From Limnohabitans sp. Rim8 (GTDB lineage: Bacteria; Pseudomonadota; Gammaproteobacteria; Burkholderiales; Burkholderiaceae_C), in contig NZ_CAMBNZ010000023.1 of assembly GCF_945869175.1 (NCBI RefSeq), positions 1-33,357 on the forward strand: a stretch of 33,357 nucleotides of DNA. Reading direction: 5' to 3'. The stretch's first letter is position 1; each line of letters opens with the position of its first letter. The notes beneath the pieces were generated by a model. It had not been told where the DNA came from, did not search any database, and saw only the letters and a list, made by a program, of their open reading frames with translations. Below, piece by piece: positions 6,370 to 14,353 of this stretch. The translations under genes were made by a program, and so were the position numbers.

Positions 6370-8223
6370 TCATGCCTTGAATAAACCAGGCAAGCCTGTG
6401 GCCAACCAAGGCACTGAAGCAATGGCCAAGGTGCCCAAGAAGATGGCCAGCAAAGCAGGCAAAACGGCCGCTGCCACCTCCCGCACGGGTTTGCCGAACA
6501 TGGCCGCCGAAAAATAAATGTTCATGCCTGCAGGTGGGCACAAAAACCCCATCTCCATGGCCGCCAAGAACACAATGCCGAAATGCACCGGGTCAATGCC
6601 ATAACTCATGGCCACTGGCAGCAGCAAAGGCACCAGCACCACAATGGCGGCGTAGATTTCCATGAGCGCGCCAGCGAGCAGCAAAAAGACCGTCAGTGCC
6701 AGCATGAACATGAACTTGTTGGGAATGGCCGTTTGCACAGCCTCAATGGCTGCATCCGGAATGCCGGCGTCGATCAGGTAATTGGTCAGCGCCAGGGCCA
6801 TGCCCAAAATCAACAAAACACCGCCAATGATTTGGGTCGACTCGCTCAGGCATTTGCCCAGCAGGCGCCAGCCCAACTCACGGTGCGCCCAAGCTTGGGT
6901 CAAGATGGCATACAGGGCGGTGACGGCTGCGCTTTCGGTGGGTGTGGCCAAGCCACTGACCAAAGATCCGATGGCCACCACAGGCGCCAAAATCTCCCAT
7001 TTGGCCGCCCAAGCCGCGGGCCAGAACTGCGGGGGGGTGGTCGCGCTTTGGGCTGGGGCTGGAACAGCTCCAGTGGCTATACCGTTCGCGGGCGCACGGC
7101 GCAAATAACCGCCAAAGACCAATAAAAACACCACCATCACCAGTGCCGGCACCAAGCCGGCCAGAAACATGGTGTTGATGGGCACGCGGGCGATGATGGC
7201 GTACATGATGAGCGGCACCGAAGGCGCCAGCAACACCCCCAGTGCACTGGCACTGGTGACCAAGCTGATGCCGCGCCCTTCTGGGTAGCCCGCGTTGCGC
7301 AGCAAAGGCAGAAGCAAGCCGCCCAGGGCCAAGATGGTCACGCCACTGCCCCCCGTGAAAGCCGTGAAACAAGAGCACAGCAAGGCTGTGGCCACCACCG
7401 TGCCCGTGGTGCCTTGTCCCATGAGCGCCACGAACAAGTGCCCCAAGCGTTGGGCCGCACCAGTGCGCGCAAAAACCAAACCCGCCAAGGTGAACAAGGG
7501 CAATGCTGGCAAGGAAGGGTTCACGGTGATCTGGTAATGCGACAATGCCACCGTAGCCAAGGGCATGCCGTCTTGCCAAAACAAAGCCAAAGCCAGGCCG
7601 CCCAAGACCGCAAATATCGGGGCGCCTGCCAGCAGTGCCAACACCAACAACAACACAGGGGGCCACACCGGAACAGCTGCGCCATCGAACTGCGCGGCCA
7701 AGCCTGCACCACACAAGGGCAGCAGCAGGCCAAGCCAGCTGCGAAGCGTCACGCCAAGGGAACAGCGTGCGCCCAGCTTGAAACCCAACAAAGCAAAGCC
7801 CAGGGGCATGCTCGCTTGCACCCACCAAGTCGGTATGCCGTAAGCCAGCACCTGGGCCACCTCCCGCTCGCTGGCCACCAAACGCCAGCTGCTCATGGCC
7901 AACATGCCGCAAACCAGCGCTGCACCGCCATTGCCCAAAGCGTACGTCCAGGCTTTGCGGCCGTCTTTGTCGGTCAAGCCACTCCCGCCCAAGGTCGTCA
8001 AGTGTCCGTGCCGCTCAGCCGCCAGCGCCCCCCACATGGTCAACACCAGCCCCAAGTGCTGCACCAACACCGGGGCATTTTGAATGCCGCTGCCCATCCA
8101 GGGCCGCATCAAAATTTCAAGCACCGGAATCAACACCATCAGCAGCAACGCCGCCGAGGACAAGGTTTCATCCAGTGGTGCCCAGCGCCGGAGACGCTGC
8201 AAAACGGTCAACAAGCGCTTCAC
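6370..8223 (-). CDS. Fused TRAP transporter small and large permease (DctQ-DctM type, TatQM-like)
   Basis: A 617-residue polytopic membrane protein. About the first 170 residues form a four-helix DctQ-like domain (ALLLMVLIPVLEILMRP, then LVLTMWGALAAERHGHL). From about residue 180 to the end is a DctM-like domain with the typical LFTLAGLVFARTG, FTAFTGGSGVTILALGG, ASALGVLLAPSVPLIMYAI and FLCPPAGMNIYFSAAMFG segments. TRAP transporters use an ion gradient and a periplasmic binding protein to import solutes, classically organic acids. Fused QM subunits are known, including in the TPR-associated class (TPAT). It overlaps the binding-protein gene by four bases (ATGA) and is therefore translationally coupled to it. 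It lies between phnM and the phnC remnant in one transcription direction, so a role in phosphonate uptake is a reasonable inference. The substrate cannot be read from sequence. Confidence 0.88.
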   Translation of the reverse strand: MKRLLTVLQRLRRWAPLDETLSSAALLLMVLIPVLEILMRPWMGSGIQNAPVLVQHLGLVLTMWGALAAERHGHLTTLGGSGLTDKDGRKAWTYALGNGGAALVCGMLAMSSWRLVASEREVAQVLAYGIPTWWVQASMPLGFALLGFKLGARCSLGVTLRSWLGLLLPLCGAGLAAQFDGAAVPVWPPVLLLVLALLAGAPIFAVLGGLALALFWQDGMPLATVALSHYQITVNPSLPALPLFTLAGLVFARTGAAQRLGHLFVALMGQGTTGTVVATALLCSCFTAFTGGSGVTILALGGLLLPLLRNAGYPEGRGISLVTSASALGVLLAPSVPLIMYAIIARVPINTMFLAGLVPALVMVVFLLVFGGYLRRAPANGIATGAVPAPAQSATTPPQFWPAAWAAKWEILAPVVAIGSLVSGLATPTESAAVTALYAILTQAWAHRELGWRLLGKCLSESTQIIGGVLLILGMALALTNYLIDAGIPDAAIEAVQTAIPNKFMFMLALTVFLLLAGALMEIYAAIVVLVPLLLPVAMSYGIDPVHFGIVFLAAMEMGFLCPPAGMNIYFSAAMFGKPVREVAAAVLPALLAIFLGTLAIASVPWLATGLPGLFKA

Positions 8224-9266
8224 TTGGTTTTGCCAGCGCGAAAGGTTTTGATGTGGGCCATGACCTCGTCAAAGGTTTCAGCGGGCACCATCGTGCCGCG
8301 AATGCGCGGGTAGAGCTTCTCGGCCAGCTCGTTCCACTCTTTCATTTGTTCAGCGTTGGGCTTGTTGACCGTGAGGCCGCGTTTTTTCATCGCATCGACC
8401 GCCTCTTCCACCTCTTGGCGGGCTTTGGTGCGAATCTGCGCACCGGCTTTGTCACTGGAAACACGAACAGCTTGCTGAACCGCAGGCGACATGTCGTCCC
8501 AAGCTTTGCGGGTCACCACCAAAGCGCCCACAATCGGCGCCCAATTGATTTCCAGCATGTGCGGCGCGGTGTTGTAAATCTGGGTGGCCAAGGCGAAATA
8601 AGGCGTGGAGGGCACCACATTGATCATGCCGGTCTGAATCGCCGGCAAGATGTCGGTGGTCTCCAGAGGCACCGGTGTGTAGCCCAAGCTTTTCATGATG
8701 GCTTGCTGGTCTGGCTCGGAACCCCACGCAAAGAACTTCATGCGTTTGTAGTCATCGGGCCTGACGGCTGCTTCCTTGGAGAAAAACCGAACCCAACCCG
8801 CGTCGCCCCAAGCCAACACCACAAAGCCTTTGTCCAGAAACTTCTTTTCCATGGCCGGGCGCATTTTTTCGCGCACGTAATCGACCTCTTCCCAGCTGCG
8901 AAACAGCAAAGGCATGGACTGCAAGGCCGCGATGGAGGGCTCAATTTCACGCAAACCCACCACCGACAACAAAGCCCCTTGCAGCTGCCCTATGCGCATG
9001 CGGCGCGCCATCTCGGCCTCGCCGCCCTGGCTGCCATCGGGATAAACCAGGTATTTGGCGCCTGCACCTTGCGCTGTTCGCCAGCTGTCCGCGATGTCCA
9101 GCAACTGGCGGTGGTAAAGCGAGTTTTTGGGCACCAATGAACCAATGCGCAAAGACTTCTCGGCCGCCTGAGTCCATGGGGCACTCAAAACCAGCAAGCC
9201 CAGCAAAGCGGCGCTTGCACATTTTTTCCAAAGTGGGGTTGGCATCCAACGCATCATTCCATCCAT
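8220..9266 (-). CDS. TRAP transporter periplasmic binding protein, DctP family (TatP-like)
   Basis: A 348-residue protein with an N-terminal signal peptide (positive start, hydrophobic core SAALLGLLVLSAPW, likely cleavage near TQAA at 32-35). The DctP fold follows: LRIGSLVPKNS (39-49), VYPDGSQGGEAEMARRMRIG, and TTDILPAIQTGMINVVPS (203-220). In typical DctP proteins the LKIRVP strand supplies an arginine that clamps the substrate carboxylate. The aligned strand here reads MKFFAW, placing Phe179 at that position by eye, so ligand binding may differ from ordinary carboxylate TRAPs. The ATG follows the tatT stop without a gap. It is expected to deliver substrate to the QM permease encoded next, with TatT as auxiliary. 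Confidence 0.85.
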   Translation of the reverse strand: MDGMMRWMPTPLWKKCASAALLGLLVLSAPWTQAAEKSLRIGSLVPKNSLYHRQLLDIADSWRTAQGAGAKYLVYPDGSQGGEAEMARRMRIGQLQGALLSVVGLREIEPSIAALQSMPLLFRSWEEVDYVREKMRPAMEKKFLDKGFVVLAWGDAGWVRFFSKEAAVRPDDYKRMKFFAWGSEPDQQAIMKSLGYTPVPLETTDILPAIQTGMINVVPSTPYFALATQIYNTAPHMLEINWAPIVGALVVTRKAWDDMSPAVQQAVRVSSDKAGAQIRTKARQEVEEAVDAMKKRGLTVNKPNAEQMKEWNELAEKLYPRIRGTMVPAETFDEVMAHIKTFRAGKTK

Positions 9267-10160
9267 TCAAAAAAGATCATCCACATTGTCCAGCAACCAC
9301 TGCGCACGCTGGCGCATGACCTGGCTGGACAGGTCCATGCGCTTGGCGCTCACAGACAAGGCTTGTTGCAGCAGGGCCTCAAAGGCTTGGCGGTCACCCG
9401 CGGCTTGAGCGATCGCCTCCGCTTTGGCCACCAAGGGGCCCGGATTTTGTCCACCACCGGCCGCTATGGCCTCATCGAAATAGGCCGCCGCCTTGGCCAT
9501 GGAGCCGCCGGGCCGTGCGGCCTCAAAGTTGCCCATCAGGCTGGCGGCTGAGCCTTGGCCAAAGGTCGGTGCCGAGCGCCAAACCATTTCCGCCAACCGA
9601 ACCGCCAAAGGCAAGTCGGCCACCGCATCGGGGTCGTCTTTGGACAAAGCGATGTATGCACCCCAAGAGGCCGCCGCCCAATAGGCCACACCCACCTCTT
9701 CGGGCTTGAGCAGCCCAGCCAGGGGCCCCGAGGTCTTGGCCAAAGACGCCACCAGGCCAGGGCTGGATTGCGCCAAAGCCGCCATGGCATGGCGGTGGGC
9801 GCGCAGGTAAAGTCGCCGGGCACGTTCGTTGAGTTGATGGGCCGCCTTGGCATCGGTGTTCATCATGCGTTCGGCCTCCGAGGCCACAAACGCATAGGCG
9901 TATTGCGTGAAGCCCGAAGCCACCGACTCGGCCAAGGCCAAATGCCCTGGCGACTGACGCAATAAAGACTCGGACAACTTCAGGTAAAAAGCGCTGGCCT
10001 CACGGGCCAAACCGATGTCCTCTTCTTCGGCTTGGCCTTGCGCCGTCAAGGCATCGGCCGCGCCATTCACCAGCAACTGGCGCGGTACACATGCGCTCAA
10101 GCCGAAAGCCAGGACCAACACCAACAGGGACAAGCTTGGACGCGAAAATGGGTTGGGCAT
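9267..10160 (-). CDS. TRAP-associated TPR lipoprotein (TatT family)
   Basis: From the ATG at 10160 the product is 297 residues with a lipoprotein signal (hydrophobic run LSLLVLVLAFG, lipobox LSAC, Cys24). The mature part is helical and Ala-rich, with tetratricopeptide-like helices (NERARRLYLRAHRHAMAAL; AYWAAASWGAYIALSKDD; MAKAAAYFDEAI), as in the TatT component studied in Treponema pallidum (Tp0956). There it forms a trimer that docks with the TRAP binding protein. The open frame continues upstream to a TTG at 10247, giving a longer signal, but that region looks like a promoter, so the ATG is preferred. TatT, binding protein and fused QM permease together define a TPAT-type TRAP system. Confidence 0.8.
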   Translation of the reverse strand: MPNPFSRPSLSLLVLVLAFGLSACVPRQLLVNGAADALTAQGQAEEEDIGLAREASAFYLKLSESLLRQSPGHLALAESVASGFTQYAYAFVASEAERMMNTDAKAAHQLNERARRLYLRAHRHAMAALAQSSPGLVASLAKTSGPLAGLLKPEEVGVAYWAAASWGAYIALSKDDPDAVADLPLAVRLAEMVWRSAPTFGQGSAASLMGNFEAARPGGSMAKAAAYFDEAIAAGGGQNPGPLVAKAEAIAQAAGDRQAFEALLQQALSVSAKRMDLSSQVMRQRAQWLLDNVDDLF

Positions 10161-10213
10161 GGGCAAAGGCAATGGCAAGGCATTCAAGAAAAATGACAGT
10201 TTATGAACGGCGC

Positions 10214-10231
10214 GTGAAACAACCGTGACAA
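10214..10231 (-). promoter_or_regulatory. Weak PHO-box-like site upstream of tatT
   Basis: The minus strand reads TTGTCAC, GGTT, GTTTCAC: two half-sites at 11-base spacing, matching 11 of 14 half-site positions. A CATAAA hexamer (10205-10200) follows after eight bases, close to the spacing of PhoB-dependent promoters. This may give the TRAP genes their own phosphate-responsive promoter within the operon. Confidence 0.35.
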
Positions 10232-10241
10232 GCCATGTCAC
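10225..10241. repeat. Inverted repeat GTGACA-N5-TGTCAC in the phnM-tatT gap
   Basis: The perfect six-base arms (10225-10230 and 10236-10241) flank AGCCA. The element overlaps the PHO-like site. It could be a small RNA hairpin in the phn transcript or part of a regulator site. Confidence 0.35.
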
Positions 10242-10259
10242 CTTCAACGCCCAAGTCCG

Positions 10260-11429
10260 TCAAAGAACCCGCACGCCCTCACGCCACACCGAACGCACCA
10301 CCGCATGGCGCTGGCCTTGGGCCATGTCCACCACGCGCACTTGGATCAAATCGGCGCGCAAGCCTGGCGCGATTTGGCCCCGGTCTTTCAGGCCCGTGGC
10401 TTGCGCCGGGTTGTGCGTGACGGTGGCCACCGCTTGGGGCAAGCTCAAGATGCCGTCGTCCACCAACCTGAGCACAGCGCTCAGCATGCTGCCGGGCACG
10501 TAGTCGGACGACAAAATGTCGAGCAGACCATGACGGGCCAGCTCGGACGCGGCCACGTTGCCCGAATGCGACCCCCCCCGCACCACGTTGGGCCCGCCCA
10601 TCACATTGAGCAGGCCGTGCTGGTGCGCCGTGCGTGCCGCCAGCACGGTGGTGGGGAACTCCGACATGCTCGCGCCTTCGGCATGGGCTTGGTCCACATG
10701 GGCTGCGGTCGTGTCGTCGTGGCTGGCCAAGGCGATGCCATGGCTGCGGCAGTAGTCCACAAAATAAGCGCGATGCGGCTGGGCATAGCGGTTTTGCAAC
10801 TCGGTCGACAAGGCCACTTGACGTTCGAATTTTTCATTCGACCAGCCTTTTTTACCGGTGTAGTACACCCGCGCCACGTCGATGTTTTCCCATTGGCGCT
10901 GACCCGGGGTGTGGTCCATCAGCGAGATGAGTGACAAGCGGGGGTGTCCGTGAAAGGGCTTGAACAAATCGATGGTGTTGGGCGCGGGCAGCTCACAGCG
11001 CACATGCAGGTGGTGATCGGCCCGCAGCAGGTTCTCACGGACGCAAAGCCCAATGGTGTGGATCACCGTGTCCCAAGTGCTGCCGCGCAAGCTTTCTGGG
11101 TCGGCATCGCCCACGCCCAACGCGTCAAAGACGGTGGTGATGCCCGCTGCCGCCACTTCGGCGTCATGCGCGATCAACGCGGGCATTTCGGCCCATTGCA
11201 CTTTGGGCCGGGGCATCAGGTGGCGCTCGAAGTTGTCGGTGTGCATCTCGACAAAACCAGGCATGAGGTAGTCGCCCTCCATGTCCCAAGCTTGTGCGTC
11301 ACAGGCCGCGCCTTGGTCCACCGCGTGGATGCGGCCATCTTGGACAGACACACTGCCTTGCACCACTTCGTTGGGCAAAACCAGACGGGCATTTTTGAAT
11401 GCGGTTGAAGCCGCCATCACGCGGCTCAT
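10260..11429 (-). CDS. phnM: PhnM, alpha-D-ribose 1-methylphosphonate 5-triphosphate diphosphatase
   Basis: A 389-residue amidohydrolase-superfamily enzyme. It shows the PhnM metal-site block PGFVEMHTDNFERHLMPRP (about 57-75), ITTVFDALGVGD, LASHDDTTAAHV and the C-terminal LSSDYVPGSML. PhnM removes pyrophosphate from ribose-1-methylphosphonate 5-triphosphate to give the 5-phosphate substrate of PhnJ. It acts in the cytosol. The start overlaps the end of phnL by four bases. A gap of 99 bases with a PHO-like site separates it from tatT. Confidence 0.96.
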   Translation of the reverse strand: MSRVMAASTAFKNARLVLPNEVVQGSVSVQDGRIHAVDQGAACDAQAWDMEGDYLMPGFVEMHTDNFERHLMPRPKVQWAEMPALIAHDAEVAAAGITTVFDALGVGDADPESLRGSTWDTVIHTIGLCVRENLLRADHHLHVRCELPAPNTIDLFKPFHGHPRLSLISLMDHTPGQRQWENIDVARVYYTGKKGWSNEKFERQVALSTELQNRYAQPHRAYFVDYCRSHGIALASHDDTTAAHVDQAHAEGASMSEFPTTVLAARTAHQHGLLNVMGGPNVVRGGSHSGNVAASELARHGLLDILSSDYVPGSMLSAVLRLVDDGILSLPQAVATVTHNPAQATGLKDRGQIAPGLRADLIQVRVVDMAQGQRHAVVRSVWREGVRVL

Positions 11430-12130
11430 GGGGCGCTCCTGAACTGGGCCACGTCGACACGGCGGGTGGCCACAGCAGCCCCCACATGCGCGTCGTGGAA
11501 GATGCCCACCAACGCGGCCCCCCGACCGACCGCTTCGCGGATCAAATCCACCACGGTCTGGGTGTTGGCCGCGTCCAGCGAAGCGGTGGGTTCGTCCAAA
11601 AGCAAAATGGGGCGCGGTTTGATCATGTTGCGAGCGATGTTGATGCGTTGTTGTTCACCACCCGAAAAAGTGGCGGGTGGCAGGTGCCACAAGCGCTCGG
11701 GAATGCGCAAGCGGGTCAGCCACACGCGGGCTTGTGCTCGGGCGGCTTCAAGGGCTTCGGGCTGGTCAGCGGCGTCTTCGATCAAGGGCTCGGCCACCAC
11801 ATCGAGTGCCGAGACACGGGGAATCACGCGCAAAAACTGGCTGACATAACCCACTGTGTCGCGGCGCATGCGCACCAACTCTCGGGGCGAAGCTTTCGTC
11901 AAGTCCAGCACGCGGCCATTGGCTTGGCGCACCTCGATCTGGCCGCTGGTGGCGCGGTAGTTGGCATAAATAAGTTTGAGCAAGGTGCTCTTGCCCATGC
12001 CAGAGGGACCGTCCAGCACCACGCACTCGCCCGGGCCCACCGACAAGTCCACTTGGTCGAGCACATGCAGTTCAGCGCCATTTTGGTGGTGCAGCGTGAA
12101 GCGCTTGGACACCTGTTTCATTTGCAGCAT
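11426..12130 (-). CDS. phnL: PhnL, C-P lyase ABC-type subunit
   Basis: A 234-residue ABC ATPase with Walker A GPSGMGKST (41-49), Q-loop region VGYVSQFLRVIPRVSA, signature FSGGEQQR (155-162) and Walker B PILLLDEPTASLD. The Q-loop variant and the position between phnK and phnM identify PhnL rather than a transport ATPase. In E. coli PhnL with PhnG, PhnH and PhnI is needed for nucleophilic replacement of adenine of ATP by the phosphonate, and PhnK/PhnL dock on the PhnGHIJ core. It has an 18-base gap after phnK. Confidence 0.95.
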   Translation of the reverse strand: MLQMKQVSKRFTLHHQNGAELHVLDQVDLSVGPGECVVLDGPSGMGKSTLLKLIYANYRATSGQIEVRQANGRVLDLTKASPRELVRMRRDTVGYVSQFLRVIPRVSALDVVAEPLIEDAADQPEALEAARAQARVWLTRLRIPERLWHLPPATFSGGEQQRINIARNMIKPRPILLLDEPTASLDAANTQTVVDLIREAVGRGAALVGIFHDAHVGAAVATRRVDVAQFRSAP

Positions 12131-12148
12131 AAAAAAGCTCTCTGTGGT

Positions 12149-12946
12149 TCAAGGTTGCAAGACCGACGACACCAACAACTGGGTGTAGGGGTGTTGCGGG
12201 TCGTCCAGCACCTGGTCGGTGAGGCCCGCTTCGACCACTTGGCCGCCCTGCATGACCATCATGCGGTGGGCCAACAAGCGGGCCACCGCCAAGTCGTGCG
12301 TGACGATGACCACCGCCAATTGCATTTGGCGGGTGAGCTGACGCAGCAAGTCCAGCAAGCGCGCTTGCACCGACACGTCCAGCCCCGAAGTGGGCTCGTC
12401 CATGAAGACCAAGCGTGGACGGGTGACCAAGTTGCGGGCAATTTGCAGGCGTTGGCGCATGCCGCCCGAAAAAGTGCGTGGCGCATCGTCGATGCGGGCC
12501 GGGTCGATCTCGACCCGCTGCAACCAGTCTTGCGCGGTGAGGCGCAGTTGGCCGTAATGCCGCTCGCCCAAACCCATCAGGCGCTCGCCCACGTTGGCCC
12601 CGGCCGACACGTCCATGCGCAAGCCATCGGCCGAATTCTGGTGCACAAAGCCCCAATCGGTGCGGGCCAGCAAGCGCTGCTGCGCTTGGCTCATGCGGTA
12701 AATGTCCTGAAGCTGACCCTCTCGGCTCAAAAACTCCACGTGCCCGGCATCGGGGCGACTGCGTGCGGCAATGGCGTTGAGCAAGGTGGTTTTGCCCGAG
12801 CCCGATTCGCCGACCACGGCCATGACCTCGCCGGGCCACAGGTCGAAGCTGGCGTCCTGCAGGGCGACGCGGTCGCCGTAGCTTTTGCCCACGCCGCGCA
12901 CACGCAAAAGTGGCAACTGGTGCAATGTGTCGTCCTGGGTGTCCAT
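12149..12946 (-). CDS. phnK: PhnK, C-P lyase ABC-type subunit
   Basis: A 265-residue ABC ATPase with Walker A GESGSGKT (46-53), Q-loop WGFVHQNSADGLR (Gln103), signature FSGGMRQRLQIAR (159-171), Walker B LVFMDEPTSGLD and H-loop VIVTHDLAVARLL. The Q-loop wording (VHQNxxDGLRM) is typical of PhnK. PhnK binds as a dimer to the PhnJ face of the C-P lyase core complex and its ATPase activity is needed for phosphonate breakdown. It starts one base after the acetyltransferase stop. Confidence 0.95.
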   Translation of the reverse strand: MDTQDDTLHQLPLLRVRGVGKSYGDRVALQDASFDLWPGEVMAVVGESGSGKTTLLNAIAARSRPDAGHVEFLSREGQLQDIYRMSQAQQRLLARTDWGFVHQNSADGLRMDVSAGANVGERLMGLGERHYGQLRLTAQDWLQRVEIDPARIDDAPRTFSGGMRQRLQIARNLVTRPRLVFMDEPTSGLDVSVQARLLDLLRQLTRQMQLAVVIVTHDLAVARLLAHRMMVMQGGQVVEAGLTDQVLDDPQHPYTQLLVSSVLQP

Positions 12947-12947
12947 C

Positions 12948-13424
12948 TCAAATCCCGATCACAAAACTGAAGCCGTGCCGCTGAAAACCCAGCGACTCGT
13001 AAAAGGCATGGGCGCGTTCGCGCTTTTGGTTGGACGACAGCACCAGCTTGTAGCAACCGGCCACCCGGGCTTGCTGCTGCGCGTGCTGCATCATGAGTTG
13101 GCCAATGCCTTGGCCTTGCCGCTGGGCGCTGACCACCACGTCTTCGACGATGGCCGAAGGCGTGCCTTGGTGCCCCAGGTTGTGCATGACGAGCAAGGCG
13201 TAGGTGCCGACCACTTGGCCGCCGCTCTCGGCATCGGATGAATCGTCTGGTGCCGCCTCACACGCCACCCACAAGCGGTAACTGGGGTATTGGCGAAACT
13301 GGGCCAAGAGTTGCTTGGCCTCGGACAATGTCAACACCTCGCCGTTGTCCATGGCAGGCTGGGCATACAAAGCCAGCACGGCGGGCAGATCGTCCTCGGT
13401 GGCTTCGCGGATCAGCAGGCTCAT
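12948..13424 (-). CDS. GNAT-family N-acetyltransferase inside the C-P lyase operon
   Basis: The product is 158 residues from the ATG at 13424, whose ATGA overlaps the phnJ stop; upstream in-frame Mets are rejected because they lie inside phnJ. It shows the GNAT core: N-terminal IREATEDDLPAVLALY, beta-4 VVGTYALLVM, the acetyl-CoA loop VVVSAQRQGQGIGQLMM (RxxGxG/A pattern) and the C-terminal AHAFYESLGF. E. coli PhnO is a GNAT that acetylates aminoalkylphosphonates so they can be processed by C-P lyase. This protein may play that part, but its position between phnJ and phnK differs from E. coli phnO and I cannot show orthology. Confidence 0.85.
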   Translation of the reverse strand: MSLLIREATEDDLPAVLALYAQPAMDNGEVLTLSEAKQLLAQFRQYPSYRLWVACEAAPDDSSDAESGGQVVGTYALLVMHNLGHQGTPSAIVEDVVVSAQRQGQGIGQLMMQHAQQQARVAGCYKLVLSSNQKRERAHAFYESLGFQRHGFSFVIGI

Positions 13425-14353
13425 GAGGGCAGCACTCCCGGCGCTGCGAGATCCCAACTTTTTGCTTCGTCCTGACGGTTTTGGCAGTAATCGGAGTCGG
13501 AGCACACATGCATGCGAGCGCCCGCGTCGTCGGTGATGACTTCGTCCAGGAAAGAATCGGTGGCCCCGCACAACGCGCACGCAGCGTTCCACTTTTGCAC
13601 CTCAAAAGGGTGGTCGTCAAACGCCAAACTTTCCACGGCGGTGTAAGGAGGGACTGCGTAAATGCGTTTTTCGCGGCCTGCGCCAAAAAGTTGCAGCGCC
13701 GGGTTCATGTGCATTTTGGGGTTGTCAAACTTCGGGATCGGCGAAGGCGACATGATGTAACGCTGGTTCACCATGACCGGGTAATCGTAGGTGGTCGCAA
13801 TGTGGCCATAGCGGGCGATGTCTTCGTACAACTTCACATGCATCAAGCCGTATTCGGCCAAGCCATGCAAGGTGCGGGTTTCGGTTTCGCGCGGCTCCAG
13901 GCGCTGCATGGGCTCGGGCACGGGCACTTGGTACACGATGATCTGGCCTTCGGCCAAAGGCTTTTCGGGAATGCGGTGGCGCGTCTGGATCAGCGTGGCC
14001 TCGTGGGTTCGGGTGGTGGTGTCCACGCCGGCTGTGCGTTCGAAAAACCGACGGATGTTGACCGCGTTGACCGTGTCATCCGAGCCTTGGTCAATGACCT
14101 TGAGCACATCTTGGGGACCAATGACCGAGGCGGTGACTTGGATGCCGCCTGTGCCCCAGCCGTAAGGCAAAGGCATCTCGCGCGAACCGAACGGCACCTG
14201 GTAACCCGGAATGGCCACGGCCTTCAAGATGGCGCGGCGGATCATGCGTTTGGTGCGCTCATCCAGATACGCGAAGTTCACGTCGGGTGCGGTGCTCTGC
14301 GTCAGTGCTTCGCTCAGGTCAGCCACTGCTGGCCATTCGCTGGGGGCGTTCAT
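13421..14353 (-). CDS. phnJ: PhnJ, radical-SAM carbon-phosphorus lyase
   Basis: A 310-residue protein nearly identical in pattern to E. coli PhnJ over its core (LDERTKRMIRRAILKAVAI; EPRETETRTLHGLAEYGLM; DNPKMHMNPALQLFGAGR). The four cysteines C259, C262, C284 and C290 keep the CxxC-x21-C-x5-C spacing of the family, providing the 4Fe-4S cluster and the catalytic cysteine (C272 of E. coli, here C290). The glycyl residue G32 of E. coli corresponds to G50. All catalytic positions are therefore present. PhnJ uses S-adenosylmethionine to cleave ribose-1-alkylphosphonate 5-phosphate to alkane plus 1,2-cyclic phosphate. It is about 18 residues longer than E. coli PhnJ at the N-terminus. It overlaps phnI and the acetyltransferase gene by four bases each. 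Confidence 0.97.
   Translation of the reverse strand: MNAPSEWPAVADLSEALTQSTAPDVNFAYLDERTKRMIRRAILKAVAIPGYQVPFGSREMPLPYGWGTGGIQVTASVIGPQDVLKVIDQGSDDTVNAVNIRRFFERTAGVDTTTRTHEATLIQTRHRIPEKPLAEGQIIVYQVPVPEPMQRLEPRETETRTLHGLAEYGLMHVKLYEDIARYGHIATTYDYPVMVNQRYIMSPSPIPKFDNPKMHMNPALQLFGAGREKRIYAVPPYTAVESLAFDDHPFEVQKWNAACALCGATDSFLDEVITDDAGARMHVCSDSDYCQNRQDEAKSWDLAAPGVLPS

Noticed and set aside
7414..8313. Long + strand open frame opposite the TRAP permease gene
   Set aside because: It is Gln/His/Arg-rich, lacks any recognisable motif and lies antisense to clear permease and binding-protein sequence; it is a GC-rich shadow frame.
10161..10247. N-terminal extension of the TatT gene to a TTG at 10247
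   Set aside because: The extension has no suitable ribosome site, adds a second hydrophobic stretch before a complete lipoprotein signal, and covers a region that looks like a promoter.
11399..12970. 523-codon + strand frame opposite phnL and phnK
   Set aside because: The minus strand encodes two unmistakable ABC ATPases with all motifs. The + frame is His/Gln-rich with no family features.
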